NCBI RefSeq assembly: GCF_030944625.1
Contig: NZ_JAUSXY010000001.1
Span: forward strand, 248,001-312,000
Source of the DNA: Arthrobacter sp. SLBN-112
Lineage (GTDB): Bacteria > Actinomycetota > Actinomycetes > Actinomycetales > Micrococcaceae
DNA: 64,000 nucleotides
Direction: 5' to 3'
The notes under the pieces are model-generated. The model did not search any database. It was not told the origin of the DNA and saw nothing but the letters and a program-made list of their open reading frames with translations. Of the stretch, positions 37,980 through 46,473 are shown piece after piece. A program made the translations under genes and the position numbers. How positions within the stretch are numbered: position 1 is the first letter of the stretch; every line of letters begins with the position of its first letter.

Positions 37980-39403
37980 GGCCGGTCCCGTTCAGCAGCG
38001 GCTGACGGTGGCGCGGCGATGTGCACCACTTTGACCTGCGTGAACTCGTCCAGCAGTTCCGGGCCGTAGCCAAATCCGTGGCCGCTCCCGCCGCGCGGCT
38101 GGGCGGCACCTCCGGGAGCACCGCCGAATACCTCGTTGACTTTCACGGTTCCCACCGGCAGTGCCGCGACCGCCTGCTGGATGTGCGCAAGGTTGGCGCT
38201 CAGGACTGTGGCCGCGAGGCCGTACTTGCCGCTGCACGCAAGGCGCAGGCCGTCGTCGAACGATTCGACTACCTGCACCGGGGCCACCGGGCCGAACGTC
38301 TCCTCCGTCATCACCTGCATATCGTCGGTGCAGTCGAGCAGGACGGTGGCGGGGTAGAAGGAGCCCGGCCCGTCCGGAAGGTCTCCACCCTCCACGGCCC
38401 GGGCGCCCTGGGCCAGGGCGCCGAACACGTGTGCGTGAACGCCCTCACGCATCCGCTGGTCCACGAGCGGCGCCACGGTGCCGTTGCCGTTCCGGAGCGC
38501 GGCCTCGGCTTCCAGGGCACTGCAGAACTGGTCGGCGATGTCCTTGTGGACGTAGATACGCTCCACGGCCGTGCAGATCTGGCCGCTGTTGCTGAAGGCG
38601 CCGATCGCAGCCTGTTCGGCCGCCCAGGCCGGGTCGACGTCGCGGTCCACCAGCAGTGGATCGTTCCCGCCGTTTTCCCGGATGACGTGCGCCCCGGTCA
38701 GTGCGCCGGCCCTGGCGATCCGGGCGCCGGAAGCGCTGGAGCCCACATGGGCGATCACGTCCACATCGGCCTGGGCGAGCAGCGCGCCCACCCCGGCGCC
38801 ACCGGAGATGGTGAGGAAGACGCCGGGCGGGAAGGCCGGCGCGAGCACTTCGCCCAGCGCTTCCCCCAGGCGCGGGCAGCGTTCACTGGGTTTGTGCACG
38901 ACGGCGTTTCCGGTCACCAGGGCGGCGCCGATCAGGCCGCAGGCGACTGCCACGGGGTCGTTCCAGGGCGTGAGGAGGACTGCAACGCCGCGCGGTTCGG
39001 CCACGGTGTAATCGGTGGCCAGCCGGTTGCCCCGCAGGCTGTGGCCGCGGTGGACGGGGGCCAGCTCCGCGTACTGCTCCAAAGTGGAGACGGCGGCGGA
39101 AATGCCGGCCAGGGCCTCGTCCACCGGGCGGCCGGTTTCGCTGGCGTTAAGCCCGGCGAGTTCCTGGGCGGCGGCCTCGAGCGCCTTGGCGGCGGCGCGG
39201 AGCGCGGCGCCCCGCTCAGCTGGAGCAGCAGCTGCCCATCCGGGGGCCGCGCTGCGGGCCACGGTGATGGCATGGTCTACTTCCTCCGGCCCCGCTTCGG
39301 GCACCGTCCAGAGCACCTCACCGGTACGGGGATCCTGGATGGTGATGCCGGCGCCCCCGGTGGTTTCGCTGCCCGGGGTTGTTTCGGTGGCTGTGGTGGA
39401 CAT
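37976..39403 (-). CDS. Aldehyde dehydrogenase family protein
   Basis: 475 residues. The catalytic Cys is visible in FSNSGQICTAVERIYV and the general-base Glu in RENGGNDPLLV; the NAD-binding region includes GSSASGARIARAG. It oxidises an aldehyde to an acid with NAD(P)+. Placed between an SDR and an HldE gene in the heptose operon, it may oxidise a sugar-derived or lipid aldehyde, or may act on a heptose (inference). The ribosome site is moderate and 57 bases separate it from the SDR gene. Confidence 0.9.
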   Translation of the reverse strand: MSTTATETTPGSETTGGAGITIQDPRTGEVLWTVPEAGPEEVDHAITVARSAAPGWAAAAPAERGAALRAAAKALEAAAQELAGLNASETGRPVDEALAGISAAVSTLEQYAELAPVHRGHSLRGNRLATDYTVAEPRGVAVLLTPWNDPVAVACGLIGAALVTGNAVVHKPSERCPRLGEALGEVLAPAFPPGVFLTISGGAGVGALLAQADVDVIAHVGSSASGARIARAGALTGAHVIRENGGNDPLLVDRDVDPAWAAEQAAIGAFSNSGQICTAVERIYVHKDIADQFCSALEAEAALRNGNGTVAPLVDQRMREGVHAHVFGALAQGARAVEGGDLPDGPGSFYPATVLLDCTDDMQVMTEETFGPVAPVQVVESFDDGLRLACSGKYGLAATVLSANLAHIQQAVAALPVGTVKVNEVFGGAPGGAAQPRGGSGHGFGYGPELLDEFTQVKVVHIAAPPSAAAERDRP

Positions 39404-39460
39404 GGTGTTCCTCCCGCCTTTCAGTGTGAATGGATCGGTGCTGGTGGTCCCGCGTGCGGC

Positions 39461-40195
39461 TTACCGTCTCCGGTGCCGGCTTAGGGCCAGGAGCCTTGCT
39501 TCCTCATGGCAGATCAGCATTTCGCGGACCTCGCAGCCGGGGGGCTGGTTCAGCGCGAACAGGATGGCCTGCGCCGTGTTCCCGGGGTCGTTGAGCCTGG
39601 AGTCATCCTGCGGCTTGTACTGTTCGGCACGGTCATCGAAGAACCGGGTCTTCATGCCGCCGGGGATCATGGTGGTGACGCCGATTTCACCGCCGGTTTC
39701 GGCTGCCAGCGCGTGGCTGAATCCCACCACGCCGAACTTGGACGCGCAGTATGCGGTGGCATCGGCCACGGCGCGCTTGCCCAGGGTGGAGGCCACGGTA
39801 ACCACGCGGCCGTGGGTTTCCTTGAGGTAGGGCAGCGCGGCGCGGACCACGGAAACCGTGCCCATCAGGTTGACGCCGATGACCTTTTCCCACTCGGTTG
39901 CGTCGACGTCGGCAAGCTTGCCGCACCGGTCAATTCCGGCAGCCGTGACCACGGCGTCCAGGCCGCCCAGGGTCTCGGCGGCTTCCCGCACGGCGTGCTC
40001 CACGGCGGCCCGGTCCGCCACATCCACTTCGAAGGCTTTCACCCCGGAGACGCTGCTGATGTCGCGGTCCAGGACCACCGGGGTGCCGCCGGCCCGCAGG
40101 ACGGCGTCGACGACGGCGGCCCCCAGGCCGGATGCCCCGCCAGTGACCAGGACGCGGCCGGGCGCAGCGGCAGTTGCTGTTGATTCTGCAGACAT
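39461..40195 (-). CDS. SDR family NAD(P)-dependent oxidoreductase in heptose operon
   Basis: 244 residues, classical SDR: TGGASGLGAAVVDAVL at the cofactor site, NAG-type VTAAGIDRCG, catalytic Ser in VASTLGKRA and YCASKFG (YxxxK). Short, not the extended type, so it is not HldD, the epimerase that normally follows HldE in Gram-negatives. Probably oxidises or reduces a hydroxyl or ketone on the heptose product or its carrier (inference). Confidence 0.88.
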   Translation of the reverse strand: MSAESTATAAAPGRVLVTGGASGLGAAVVDAVLRAGGTPVVLDRDISSVSGVKAFEVDVADRAAVEHAVREAAETLGGLDAVVTAAGIDRCGKLADVDATEWEKVIGVNLMGTVSVVRAALPYLKETHGRVVTVASTLGKRAVADATAYCASKFGVVGFSHALAAETGGEIGVTTMIPGGMKTRFFDDRAEQYKPQDDSRLNDPGNTAQAILFALNQPPGCEVREMLICHEEARLLALSRHRRR

Positions 40196-40247
40196 GGTGT
40201 TCCTTTCAATAGGGAAAACAAGTCAATAAGGAGAGCAGGGAGCCCGG

Positions 40248-41657
40248 TCAGCCCACCTTGGCGAGCGCGTCCGCGAGGCCGGTGGTGGAGCGGGCGGGAT
40301 GGAACGGGACGGTGAGGCACCGGCCGCCCCAGCTTTCCACGAGGTCGGCCTCGGGCAGCCTGGCCCCCTTGTAGTCGCCGCCCTTGACCCAGATGTCGGG
40401 GCGGAGCCGGTCCAGCGCGGCGTCGGGGGTGTCCTCGTCGAAGACCATTACCGCGTCCACGCATTCCATGGCCAGGAGCAGCTCCGCCCTGTCGTGCTGG
40501 TTGATGATGGGACGTTCCGGGCCTTTGAGCCGCCGCACCGAGTCATCGGAGTTGAGGCAGACGATCAGGCACTCCCCCAGTTCCCTGGCGGCTTTGAGGG
40601 ACCGGACGTGGCCGGCATGCAGGAGATCGAAACAGCCGCCGGTGGCCACCACGGTTCCACCCGTTTCCCGGATGGCGCGGACCAGCAGCAAGGGTTCGGT
40701 GAGCCGGTCGACACCGGCAAGCGGTCCGGTCCTTTCCCCGCCACGGCCACCCGGGGCGGTATCGGTCAGCGCCGCCACTCCCCCCGCGGCCAGGAAGTCC
40801 GCCGCATCGTGGACGGCCAAGGCGGCCGCATCCGGCAGGTCGCGGCCGGCCAGGAGGTGCACGGCCAGGCTGGCGGCGAGGCGGTCGCCGGCTCCGCAGG
40901 GATCTCCGGCTTCCACCCTGGGCGCGGGAACATTCCGGGGGGAATGGTCGCCCTGCCGCAGCAAGAGAGCCCCCTCCTCGCCCTGGGTCACCAGGACGGC
41001 ACGGCTGCCCCAGCGCTGCAGCAGGATTCCGGCAGCATCCGCGGCCGGGTCCCCTGGGCCGGGGCCGTCCATTGCCCCGCCCGCGGACCGCGCCGCCTTG
41101 GTGGCTTCGGCCATGTTGGGCGTCACCACCGCCACGCCGGGGACCGGGTCCGGACCTGCGGGGTGTGGATCCCAGACGATGGGGACGTGCCCGGCGAGGC
41201 TGGCCAGCAGCTTCCGCAGCCCGGGATTGGCCGCCAGCCCCCTCCCGTAATCGGCCACAATGATCACCCCGGCATTTTCCACGGCCCGGAGCATGGCGGG
41301 CGTGACGTCCGGGACCGGTGTTTTTTCGCAGCCCTGGTCGAAGCGGACCACAGGATGGGAGCCGGCCCGGACCCTGGTCTTGACCGGCGACGGGTATCCC
41401 GTGTCCCCCGCCACCAGGCGCACTCCGGCGAGCTGCGCACGGACCTGGCGTCCGGCGTCGTCATCTCCCAGCATTGTCACCAGGGTGACCGGCCAGCCGT
41501 CCTGGGCCAGCATCCGTGCCACCAGACCGGCGCCGCCGGCCCGGTGCCGCACGCTGGAAACATCAACCACGGGCACGGGCGCGTCCGGGCTCAACCGGGT
41601 GGCTTCTCCGGCCAGGTCCACGTCCAACATCACGTCTCCCACCACCACAATCCTCAT
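40248..41657 (-). CDS. HldE-like heptose kinase / nucleotidyltransferase (copy 2, diverged)
   Basis: 469 residues with both HldE domains. Kinase: VVVGDVMLDVDLAGEATRLS and a catalytic loop CGAGDRLAAS that keeps GAGD but has Arg where copy 1 has Thr. Nucleotidyltransferase: TGGCFDLLHAGHVRSL (HxGH) and KGGDYKGARLPE. Shorter and diverged from copy 1, so not a recent duplication. Overlaps the gmhA-like gene by four bases. It may have a different nucleotide or sugar preference, or only one of its two activities may work (inference). Confidence 0.9.
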   Translation of the reverse strand: MRIVVVGDVMLDVDLAGEATRLSPDAPVPVVDVSSVRHRAGGAGLVARMLAQDGWPVTLVTMLGDDDAGRQVRAQLAGVRLVAGDTGYPSPVKTRVRAGSHPVVRFDQGCEKTPVPDVTPAMLRAVENAGVIIVADYGRGLAANPGLRKLLASLAGHVPIVWDPHPAGPDPVPGVAVVTPNMAEATKAARSAGGAMDGPGPGDPAADAAGILLQRWGSRAVLVTQGEEGALLLRQGDHSPRNVPAPRVEAGDPCGAGDRLAASLAVHLLAGRDLPDAAALAVHDAADFLAAGGVAALTDTAPGGRGGERTGPLAGVDRLTEPLLLVRAIRETGGTVVATGGCFDLLHAGHVRSLKAARELGECLIVCLNSDDSVRRLKGPERPIINQHDRAELLLAMECVDAVMVFDEDTPDAALDRLRPDIWVKGGDYKGARLPEADLVESWGGRCLTVPFHPARSTTGLADALAKVG

Positions 41658-42361
41658 GGCCTGCCTCCTCCTGGCTTGCCTGGAACAGCGTGCGGTGTGC
41701 GCCGGTGCACCTCCAGGTCAAATGCGCGGCATACCGCGTGCAGGGCAATCAGGTGCCCCTCCTGGGCGTTGGCGTTCGGGGCGTCGATCATGACGGCCTC
41801 GTCGCAGGCGAGCGCCAAGGGGTTGGGCCCGGGGCCGGTCATAGCCCAGGTGGCCATGTTGAGCCGGCCGGCCGCTTCGGCGGCCCGCAGCAGGTTGGGG
41901 CTCTTGCCGCTGGTGGACAAGAGCATCAGCACGTCGCCGGAACGGCCATGTGCGCGCACCTGCCGGGCAAAAACGTCGTCGTAACCGTAGTCATTGGCGA
42001 TAGCGGTCACGGCGGACGATTCGGCGTGGAGGGAGATCGCCGAGAACGGCACCCGCTCACCATCGAACCGGCCCACCAGTTCGGCCGTCAGGTGCTGCGC
42101 CTCCGCGGCGGAACCGCCGTTGCCCGCGGCGAGGAGCCGGTGGCCCCGGAGCAGGCGCTGCGCAAGCTCCACGCCCCAGGCGGCAAGCCGCCCGGACTGC
42201 CCGCGGAGCGACTCCAGCGCCGGAACCACGTTGTCCAGGTGGGCACGGACGACGTCGGCACTGGCCGGATCGGTGAACCTGGCACCAGGGAGCACGGCGG
42301 GCAGGGTGGGCGTTGTCAGGGTGCGAAGGTCGGCTTCGCGCAGGGACCATTCGGCAGTCAC
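41654..42361 (-). CDS. gmhA: Sedoheptulose 7-phosphate isomerase-like SIS protein
   Basis: 235 residues, SIS fold. LLAAGNGGSAAEAQHLTAELVGRF is the substrate-binding signature of GmhA, which converts sedoheptulose 7-phosphate to D-glycero-D-manno-heptose 7-phosphate, the entry step to activated heptoses. An extra N-terminal segment of about 45 residues precedes the usual core. It overlaps both neighbours by four bases, within a tightly coupled operon. Confidence 0.9.
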   Translation of the reverse strand: MTAEWSLREADLRTLTTPTLPAVLPGARFTDPASADVVRAHLDNVVPALESLRGQSGRLAAWGVELAQRLLRGHRLLAAGNGGSAAEAQHLTAELVGRFDGERVPFSAISLHAESSAVTAIANDYGYDDVFARQVRAHGRSGDVLMLLSTSGKSPNLLRAAEAAGRLNMATWAMTGPGPNPLALACDEAVMIDAPNANAQEGHLIALHAVCRAFDLEVHRRTPHAVPGKPGGGRP

Positions 42362-43623
42362 AGGGCCGCTCCTTCCATCGGTACCGCCCCGGCCGGTGCA
42401 CCGGCGAGGGCTCCGGCCATGGCCAGCTGGTATGCCTTTTCGGTTTCCGCTGCCACCCGGTCCCAGGAGTACCGGGTGCGGGCCCGCCGTTCCCCGGCCT
42501 GGCCGAGTTTTGTCCTGAGGGCGGGGTTTTCCAGCAGCAGTGACAGGGCCGATGCAATGGCCTCCGGGTCACGGGGCGGAACGTGCAGCCCGGTGGAGTG
42601 GTCCACCACGGTGTCCCGCAGGCCGCCCACGGCGGCGGCCACCACGGGAACGCCGCATGCCATGGCCTCGAGCGGCACAATGCCGAACGGTTCGTACCAG
42701 GGCGCACAGACCACGGCATCGGCGCTGCGGAAGATCGCGGGCATCTCGCCCCGGGGCACCTGCCCCTGCAGGTTCACCTGCCCCGACACACCCAGTTCGG
42801 CCGCCAGCTTCAGCAGGCGGCGGACTTCCGGGTCGGCGTGCAAAACCTGCGTTTCCGCGCCGCCGCCCACGATCAGGAGTTCGACGTCGTCGAATCCCGC
42901 CGCGTTCAAGTACGGCAGCGAACGGATCACCAGGTCCACGCCCTTGCGCGGCACCAGCCGCCCCACCGACAGGATGCGGTAGCGGCGCTTCCGGCCCGCC
43001 ACCGGGCCGCCGGGTGAAAAGAATCCGAGGTCCACCCCGCAGGGGGCAATGGAGATCTTGCCCGTGGCGATGCCCATGGCCTTGAGCTCGAAGACCTCGT
43101 CGGAACAGGTGGCAATGATGCGGTCCGCCGACCTGCCTACCCCGGGCTCGAGCCAGGCGCGTTCCTCCGGGCTGGTGTCCTCGGCACCCTGGTGCCGGCG
43201 CTTGACGGTGCCCAGCGCGTGGAACGTCTGCAGCATCGGCACCCGGCAGCCGGCGTCGGGGCGCCTGGCCGCGTCCAGGGCAGCGAGACCTGACATCCAA
43301 AAGTGGCCGTGCACCACATCCGGCGGCCGCTGGCCCCAGTCCCTTGCCACGCCATCGGCCAGCTGGCCCATGAACGGCAGCAGTTCGTCCTTGGGGACGT
43401 GGCAGGCGGGTCCGGCGTCCACATGGACCACCTCGAAACGGCGCCCCACCCGGACCCGTTCGGGAAGCTCCGTTGAATCCCTTCGGGTATAGACCGTGAC
43501 GTGATGGCCCCGCTTGGCCAGGGCTTCGGACAGTGCGGCAACGTGGACGTTCTGGCCACCGGCATCCACCCCGCCCAGTGCCGCCAGCGGGCTGGCATGT
43601 TCGGAAATCATGGCGATCTTCAT
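42358..43623 (-). CDS. Glycosyltransferase family 4 (GT-B)
   Basis: 421 residues. MISEHASPLAALGGVDAGGQNVHVAALSEAL is a MshA/sucrose-phosphate-synthase-like N-terminus, VHGHFWMSGLAA is in the acceptor half, and the donor half carries the EX7E-type motif in PWYEPFGIVPLEAMACG. It transfers a sugar from a nucleotide donor to an acceptor. In this operon the donor may be an activated heptose (inference). Coupled to gmhA and to the next transferase by four-base overlaps. Confidence 0.92.
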   Translation of the reverse strand: MKIAMISEHASPLAALGGVDAGGQNVHVAALSEALAKRGHHVTVYTRRDSTELPERVRVGRRFEVVHVDAGPACHVPKDELLPFMGQLADGVARDWGQRPPDVVHGHFWMSGLAALDAARRPDAGCRVPMLQTFHALGTVKRRHQGAEDTSPEERAWLEPGVGRSADRIIATCSDEVFELKAMGIATGKISIAPCGVDLGFFSPGGPVAGRKRRYRILSVGRLVPRKGVDLVIRSLPYLNAAGFDDVELLIVGGGAETQVLHADPEVRRLLKLAAELGVSGQVNLQGQVPRGEMPAIFRSADAVVCAPWYEPFGIVPLEAMACGVPVVAAAVGGLRDTVVDHSTGLHVPPRDPEAIASALSLLLENPALRTKLGQAGERRARTRYSWDRVAAETEKAYQLAMAGALAGAPAGAVPMEGAAL

Positions 43624-44654
43624 GGCGTATTCCTCTCCCGGGCCGGAACGAGGATCGGCTCGTCCGGCCGTTCGTTGACGGAGTACCGGGGCCGGCTGCG
43701 CAGGTCCGCCAGGAGCTCATCCCAGCGGTCCTGAAACCTGCCCAGGCCGTAACGTTCCCGCGCGGCCTCGCGGGCGGCAACTCCCCGCCGTCGGGCCTCA
43801 TCCGGGTTCGCGACCAGCCGCGCCGCAGAGCTGAGAAGCTCGTCGACGTCGGCGGAAACGGCGCCGGCTTCCGGCGGCACCGCCCGCGGCGCTTCGGTGG
43901 CGGCAAGCACCACCACCGGCATACCCAGGTGCATGGCTTCCAGGAGCGACAAGCCCAGGGAAGTCCACCGCATCGGGTGAATGTAGACCCGGCAACGGGC
44001 CAGTTCCCGGTGCAGGTCCCGGGTCTTCAGATCGCCCCGGGCCGCCAACCGGGACGGGTCGATTCCGGTGGCGGCTGCCAGCCCGCCGGTCTTCATGCCG
44101 AACACCTGCAAGGGTGCCACGGAGGCGAAGGCAGGCAAGAGGTCCGTACCCGTGACGCGGCCCCGGCGGACCGGCTCGTTGACCACCACTCCCAGTTCGG
44201 GAAGTTCACCGGTGTAGAGCCGGCCCGGGTCCGGGATGCCGTGCTCGATCACGGTGGTGGGTGCGGAGCCGTTGTCCCACGCCAGCCGGTTGAAGTGGGT
44301 CACGTGGACAACCGGGATGCGGCTTTGATCCGCAAGCGGGTGGCTGACGTACGGGAAGTTGCCTTTGGGCGTGTTGTGCTCCACGAAGACGGCAGGAAGG
44401 TCGACGCCGGGTACCCGGCCAAGGGTACGGACCACTTCGTCGATTTCTTCCGGCCGTTGGAGGACGACGGCGTCCACGGCGTCGGCGTCGAGCGTTGCCA
44501 GGTCCACCTCCCGCACTGATTCCGGCCAGTCCCTGCCGGCGCGGCCCAGCCCCCAGGCCCCGCCTTCGGGCAGGACGGGAATCAGGTACTGGTGGCGGCC
44601 GCGGACAAAGGCGTCAGTCCAGGAACCGTGGACGTGCCAGAGCAGGATTCTCAT
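43620..44654 (-). CDS. Glycosyltransferase (GT-B fold)
   Basis: 344 residues. The C-terminal half resembles GT4-like enzymes: VYIHPMRWTSLGLSLLEAMHLGMPVVVLAATEAPRAVP places Glu at the donor sugar phosphate. The N-terminal half is short, with FVEHNTPKGNFPYVSHPLAD, a form often seen in actinobacterial glycan operons. Substrate unknown; donor probably from the heptose pathway. Confidence 0.88.
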   Translation of the reverse strand: MRILLWHVHGSWTDAFVRGRHQYLIPVLPEGGAWGLGRAGRDWPESVREVDLATLDADAVDAVVLQRPEEIDEVVRTLGRVPGVDLPAVFVEHNTPKGNFPYVSHPLADQSRIPVVHVTHFNRLAWDNGSAPTTVIEHGIPDPGRLYTGELPELGVVVNEPVRRGRVTGTDLLPAFASVAPLQVFGMKTGGLAAATGIDPSRLAARGDLKTRDLHRELARCRVYIHPMRWTSLGLSLLEAMHLGMPVVVLAATEAPRAVPPEAGAVSADVDELLSSAARLVANPDEARRRGVAAREAARERYGLGRFQDRWDELLADLRSRPRYSVNERPDEPILVPARERNTP

Positions 44655-45736
44655 CGGTTGCGGGCCTTTCTACGGGTGCTGACATGGGTGCTGAAGGAGC
44701 TCACTCCGCTCATGAGGCGTTCAACGGCGGCAACTACTTCCTCGGGTGACACCGAGTCGAGGCACGGGTGCCCCGGGACCGGGCAGACCCGGGCACGGGT
44801 CATCCGGCAGGGGGCGTTCTGGTCACCGAGGAGCTCAAGTGGAACGCCGTAGGGGGCCCAACGGACGGCCGGGACAACGGGGGAAAAGAGGCATGCCACC
44901 GGTGTGCCCACGGCGGCGGCGAGGTGGCCGGGGCCGGTATTGCCCGTGACCACCGCCTCGGCGCCCGCCATCACGCCGGCCAGGGTGGGAAGGTCGGTGC
45001 GTCCGCCCAGGTCCAGCGCCGAGGGGCCGGCCACGGTGGCGGTCAATGATTTCTCGCCGGGCCCACCCGTCACCACCACCCGGTACCCGGCTCCCTCGAG
45101 GAGTTCGACGGCGGCCGCGTGGTGCAACGGAGGCCATGCCCGCGCGGGGACAGCCGCCCCGGGATGGACCACCACGTAGGGCCCGTCGCCCACCAGGTCG
45201 GTGACGTCGGGGACGTGGTTGAGTTGCAGTTTTCCGTCGTCACCGTCCGGCAGTCGAAAGCCCGCGGCCTCGGCAATCCCCAGCGCCCGTTCGGCTTCGG
45301 GCTGGTCTTCGGGAAAGTCTTCGCCCGGTTTGAGCCGGACATCCAGCAGGGAGCCGGCGTAATCGGTGGATGCACCGGTGATCCGTTCCACGCCTGCCAG
45401 GCGGAGCAGCAGTGCCAGCGGAAGGGGCGACTGGTGGAAGGACGTGAGGATGACGGCTTCGGTGATCCTGGAGTTCCGGACGTACTCGATGAGCCTGTCG
45501 GCGTGGGGGCCAGTCATTTTCGGCGCCGGGTTCATGATCCACGCGCTGTCCCAGGTGTACACCTCTGCTGCGCCGGGCAGCATTCCGGCTGCCGCCTCTC
45601 CTTGCCGCCCGCACAGCATGACCACGTGGTTCGGGCCGCCGTCCCGGTCACGGCCACGGGCAACCGCCCGGACGGCGGGACCGGCCAGCAGGACATCGCC
45701 CATGCTGTCGAGCCGGGCCACCAGGACGTGTCCCAT
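44651..45736 (-). CDS. Glycosyltransferase family 9, heptosyltransferase-like
   Basis: 361 residues. It starts VLVARLDSMGDVLLAGPAVRAVA, the GT9 signature (LxxxGDxxLxxP), and the C-terminal half has YVVVHPGAAVPARAWP and VTGNTGPGHLAAAVGTPVA, as in WaaC/WaaF/RfaF. GT9 enzymes transfer ADP-heptose onto lipid or glycan acceptors (family knowledge). A Cys-rich tail, CRMTRARVCPVPGHPCL, precedes the end. It ends with ATGA coupling to the next gene; a single base overlaps GmhB. Confidence 0.93.
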   Translation of the reverse strand: MGHVLVARLDSMGDVLLAGPAVRAVARGRDRDGGPNHVVMLCGRQGEAAAGMLPGAAEVYTWDSAWIMNPAPKMTGPHADRLIEYVRNSRITEAVILTSFHQSPLPLALLLRLAGVERITGASTDYAGSLLDVRLKPGEDFPEDQPEAERALGIAEAAGFRLPDGDDGKLQLNHVPDVTDLVGDGPYVVVHPGAAVPARAWPPLHHAAAVELLEGAGYRVVVTGGPGEKSLTATVAGPSALDLGGRTDLPTLAGVMAGAEAVVTGNTGPGHLAAAVGTPVACLFSPVVPAVRWAPYGVPLELLGDQNAPCRMTRARVCPVPGHPCLDSVSPEEVVAAVERLMSGVSSFSTHVSTRRKARNR

Positions 45737-46278
45737 CAGTGCATCCCCTGCAGCATGCCGACGGCGGTCGCCAAGTCGGAGGCGACCAGCCGCGCCGCGG
45801 CCACTTCCTCGGCCCGTGTCACGGGCGTGGGAACCAGCACGCCGGTGGCTCCGGCCGCCTCGGCGGCACCAACGTCGGCGCCGATGTCACCGATGAGGGC
45901 AGCCTCGGATTCGTCGATGCCCAGTTTTCGGCAGGCGCTGTGGATCATCCCAGGCGCGGGCTTGCGGCAAATGCAGCCGTCCTGCTCGGCGTGGGGGCAC
46001 ACTTCCCAGACATCGAAGGGGCCCAGCAGTTCTTCCACCCGGGCATTGACCCTTGCAACGTCATCGGCGGTGATGAGGCCGCGGGCGATGCCCGACTGGT
46101 TGGTGATGACGCCTGTGGCAATGCCGTCCGCACGGAGGCCGTCCAGCACTGCCTTGGCGCCCGCGACGGGCCGCACCCTGCCGGGGTCCCCGTTGTAGGG
46201 CACATCGACCACCAGCGTCCCGTCCCGGTCGAACAGGACAACACGGGGCCCGGAGGTTTCAGAGCTTTCCATGACCAA
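45736..46278 (-). CDS. gmhB: D-glycero-D-manno-heptose 1,7-bisphosphate 7-phosphatase
   Basis: 180 residues, HAD family. FDRDGTLVVDVPYNGDPGRV is motif I, TNQSGIARG motif II, and CPHAEQDGCICRKPAPGM is the zinc-binding loop (Cys/His, three Cys) specific to GmhB. It removes the 7-phosphate after HldE has phosphorylated C1. First gene of the operon. A GGAGGG ribosome site favours the TTG at 46278, with an ATG two codons later as alternative. Control region 46279-46473 shows no clear promoter. Confidence 0.93.
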   Translation of the reverse strand: MVMESSETSGPRVVLFDRDGTLVVDVPYNGDPGRVRPVAGAKAVLDGLRADGIATGVITNQSGIARGLITADDVARVNARVEELLGPFDVWEVCPHAEQDGCICRKPAPGMIHSACRKLGIDESEAALIGDIGADVGAAEAAGATGVLVPTPVTRAEEVAAARLVASDLATAVGMLQGMH

Positions 46279-46473
46279 TCAGTTCCCTCCCATGGGCGGC
46301 GCTAAACACGCGCACAAGTATGGTGGCGGGTGTTTTTTGGGGTGCGTCTAAACCGTCGAGGCGCGGACAACGCCACCGCGGCAACACTTCCCGGGGCCGC
46401 CTGGCGTTACCTTGCAGCGCGCCGCAGGCCCGGGTAAGTGGCGCCCGGCGTCTTTCGGGGACAGTTCCGGACG

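Noticed and set aside
36447..41657. The two HldE genes as an assembly duplication
   Set aside because: The proteins differ in length and in most residues, so they are true paralogues.
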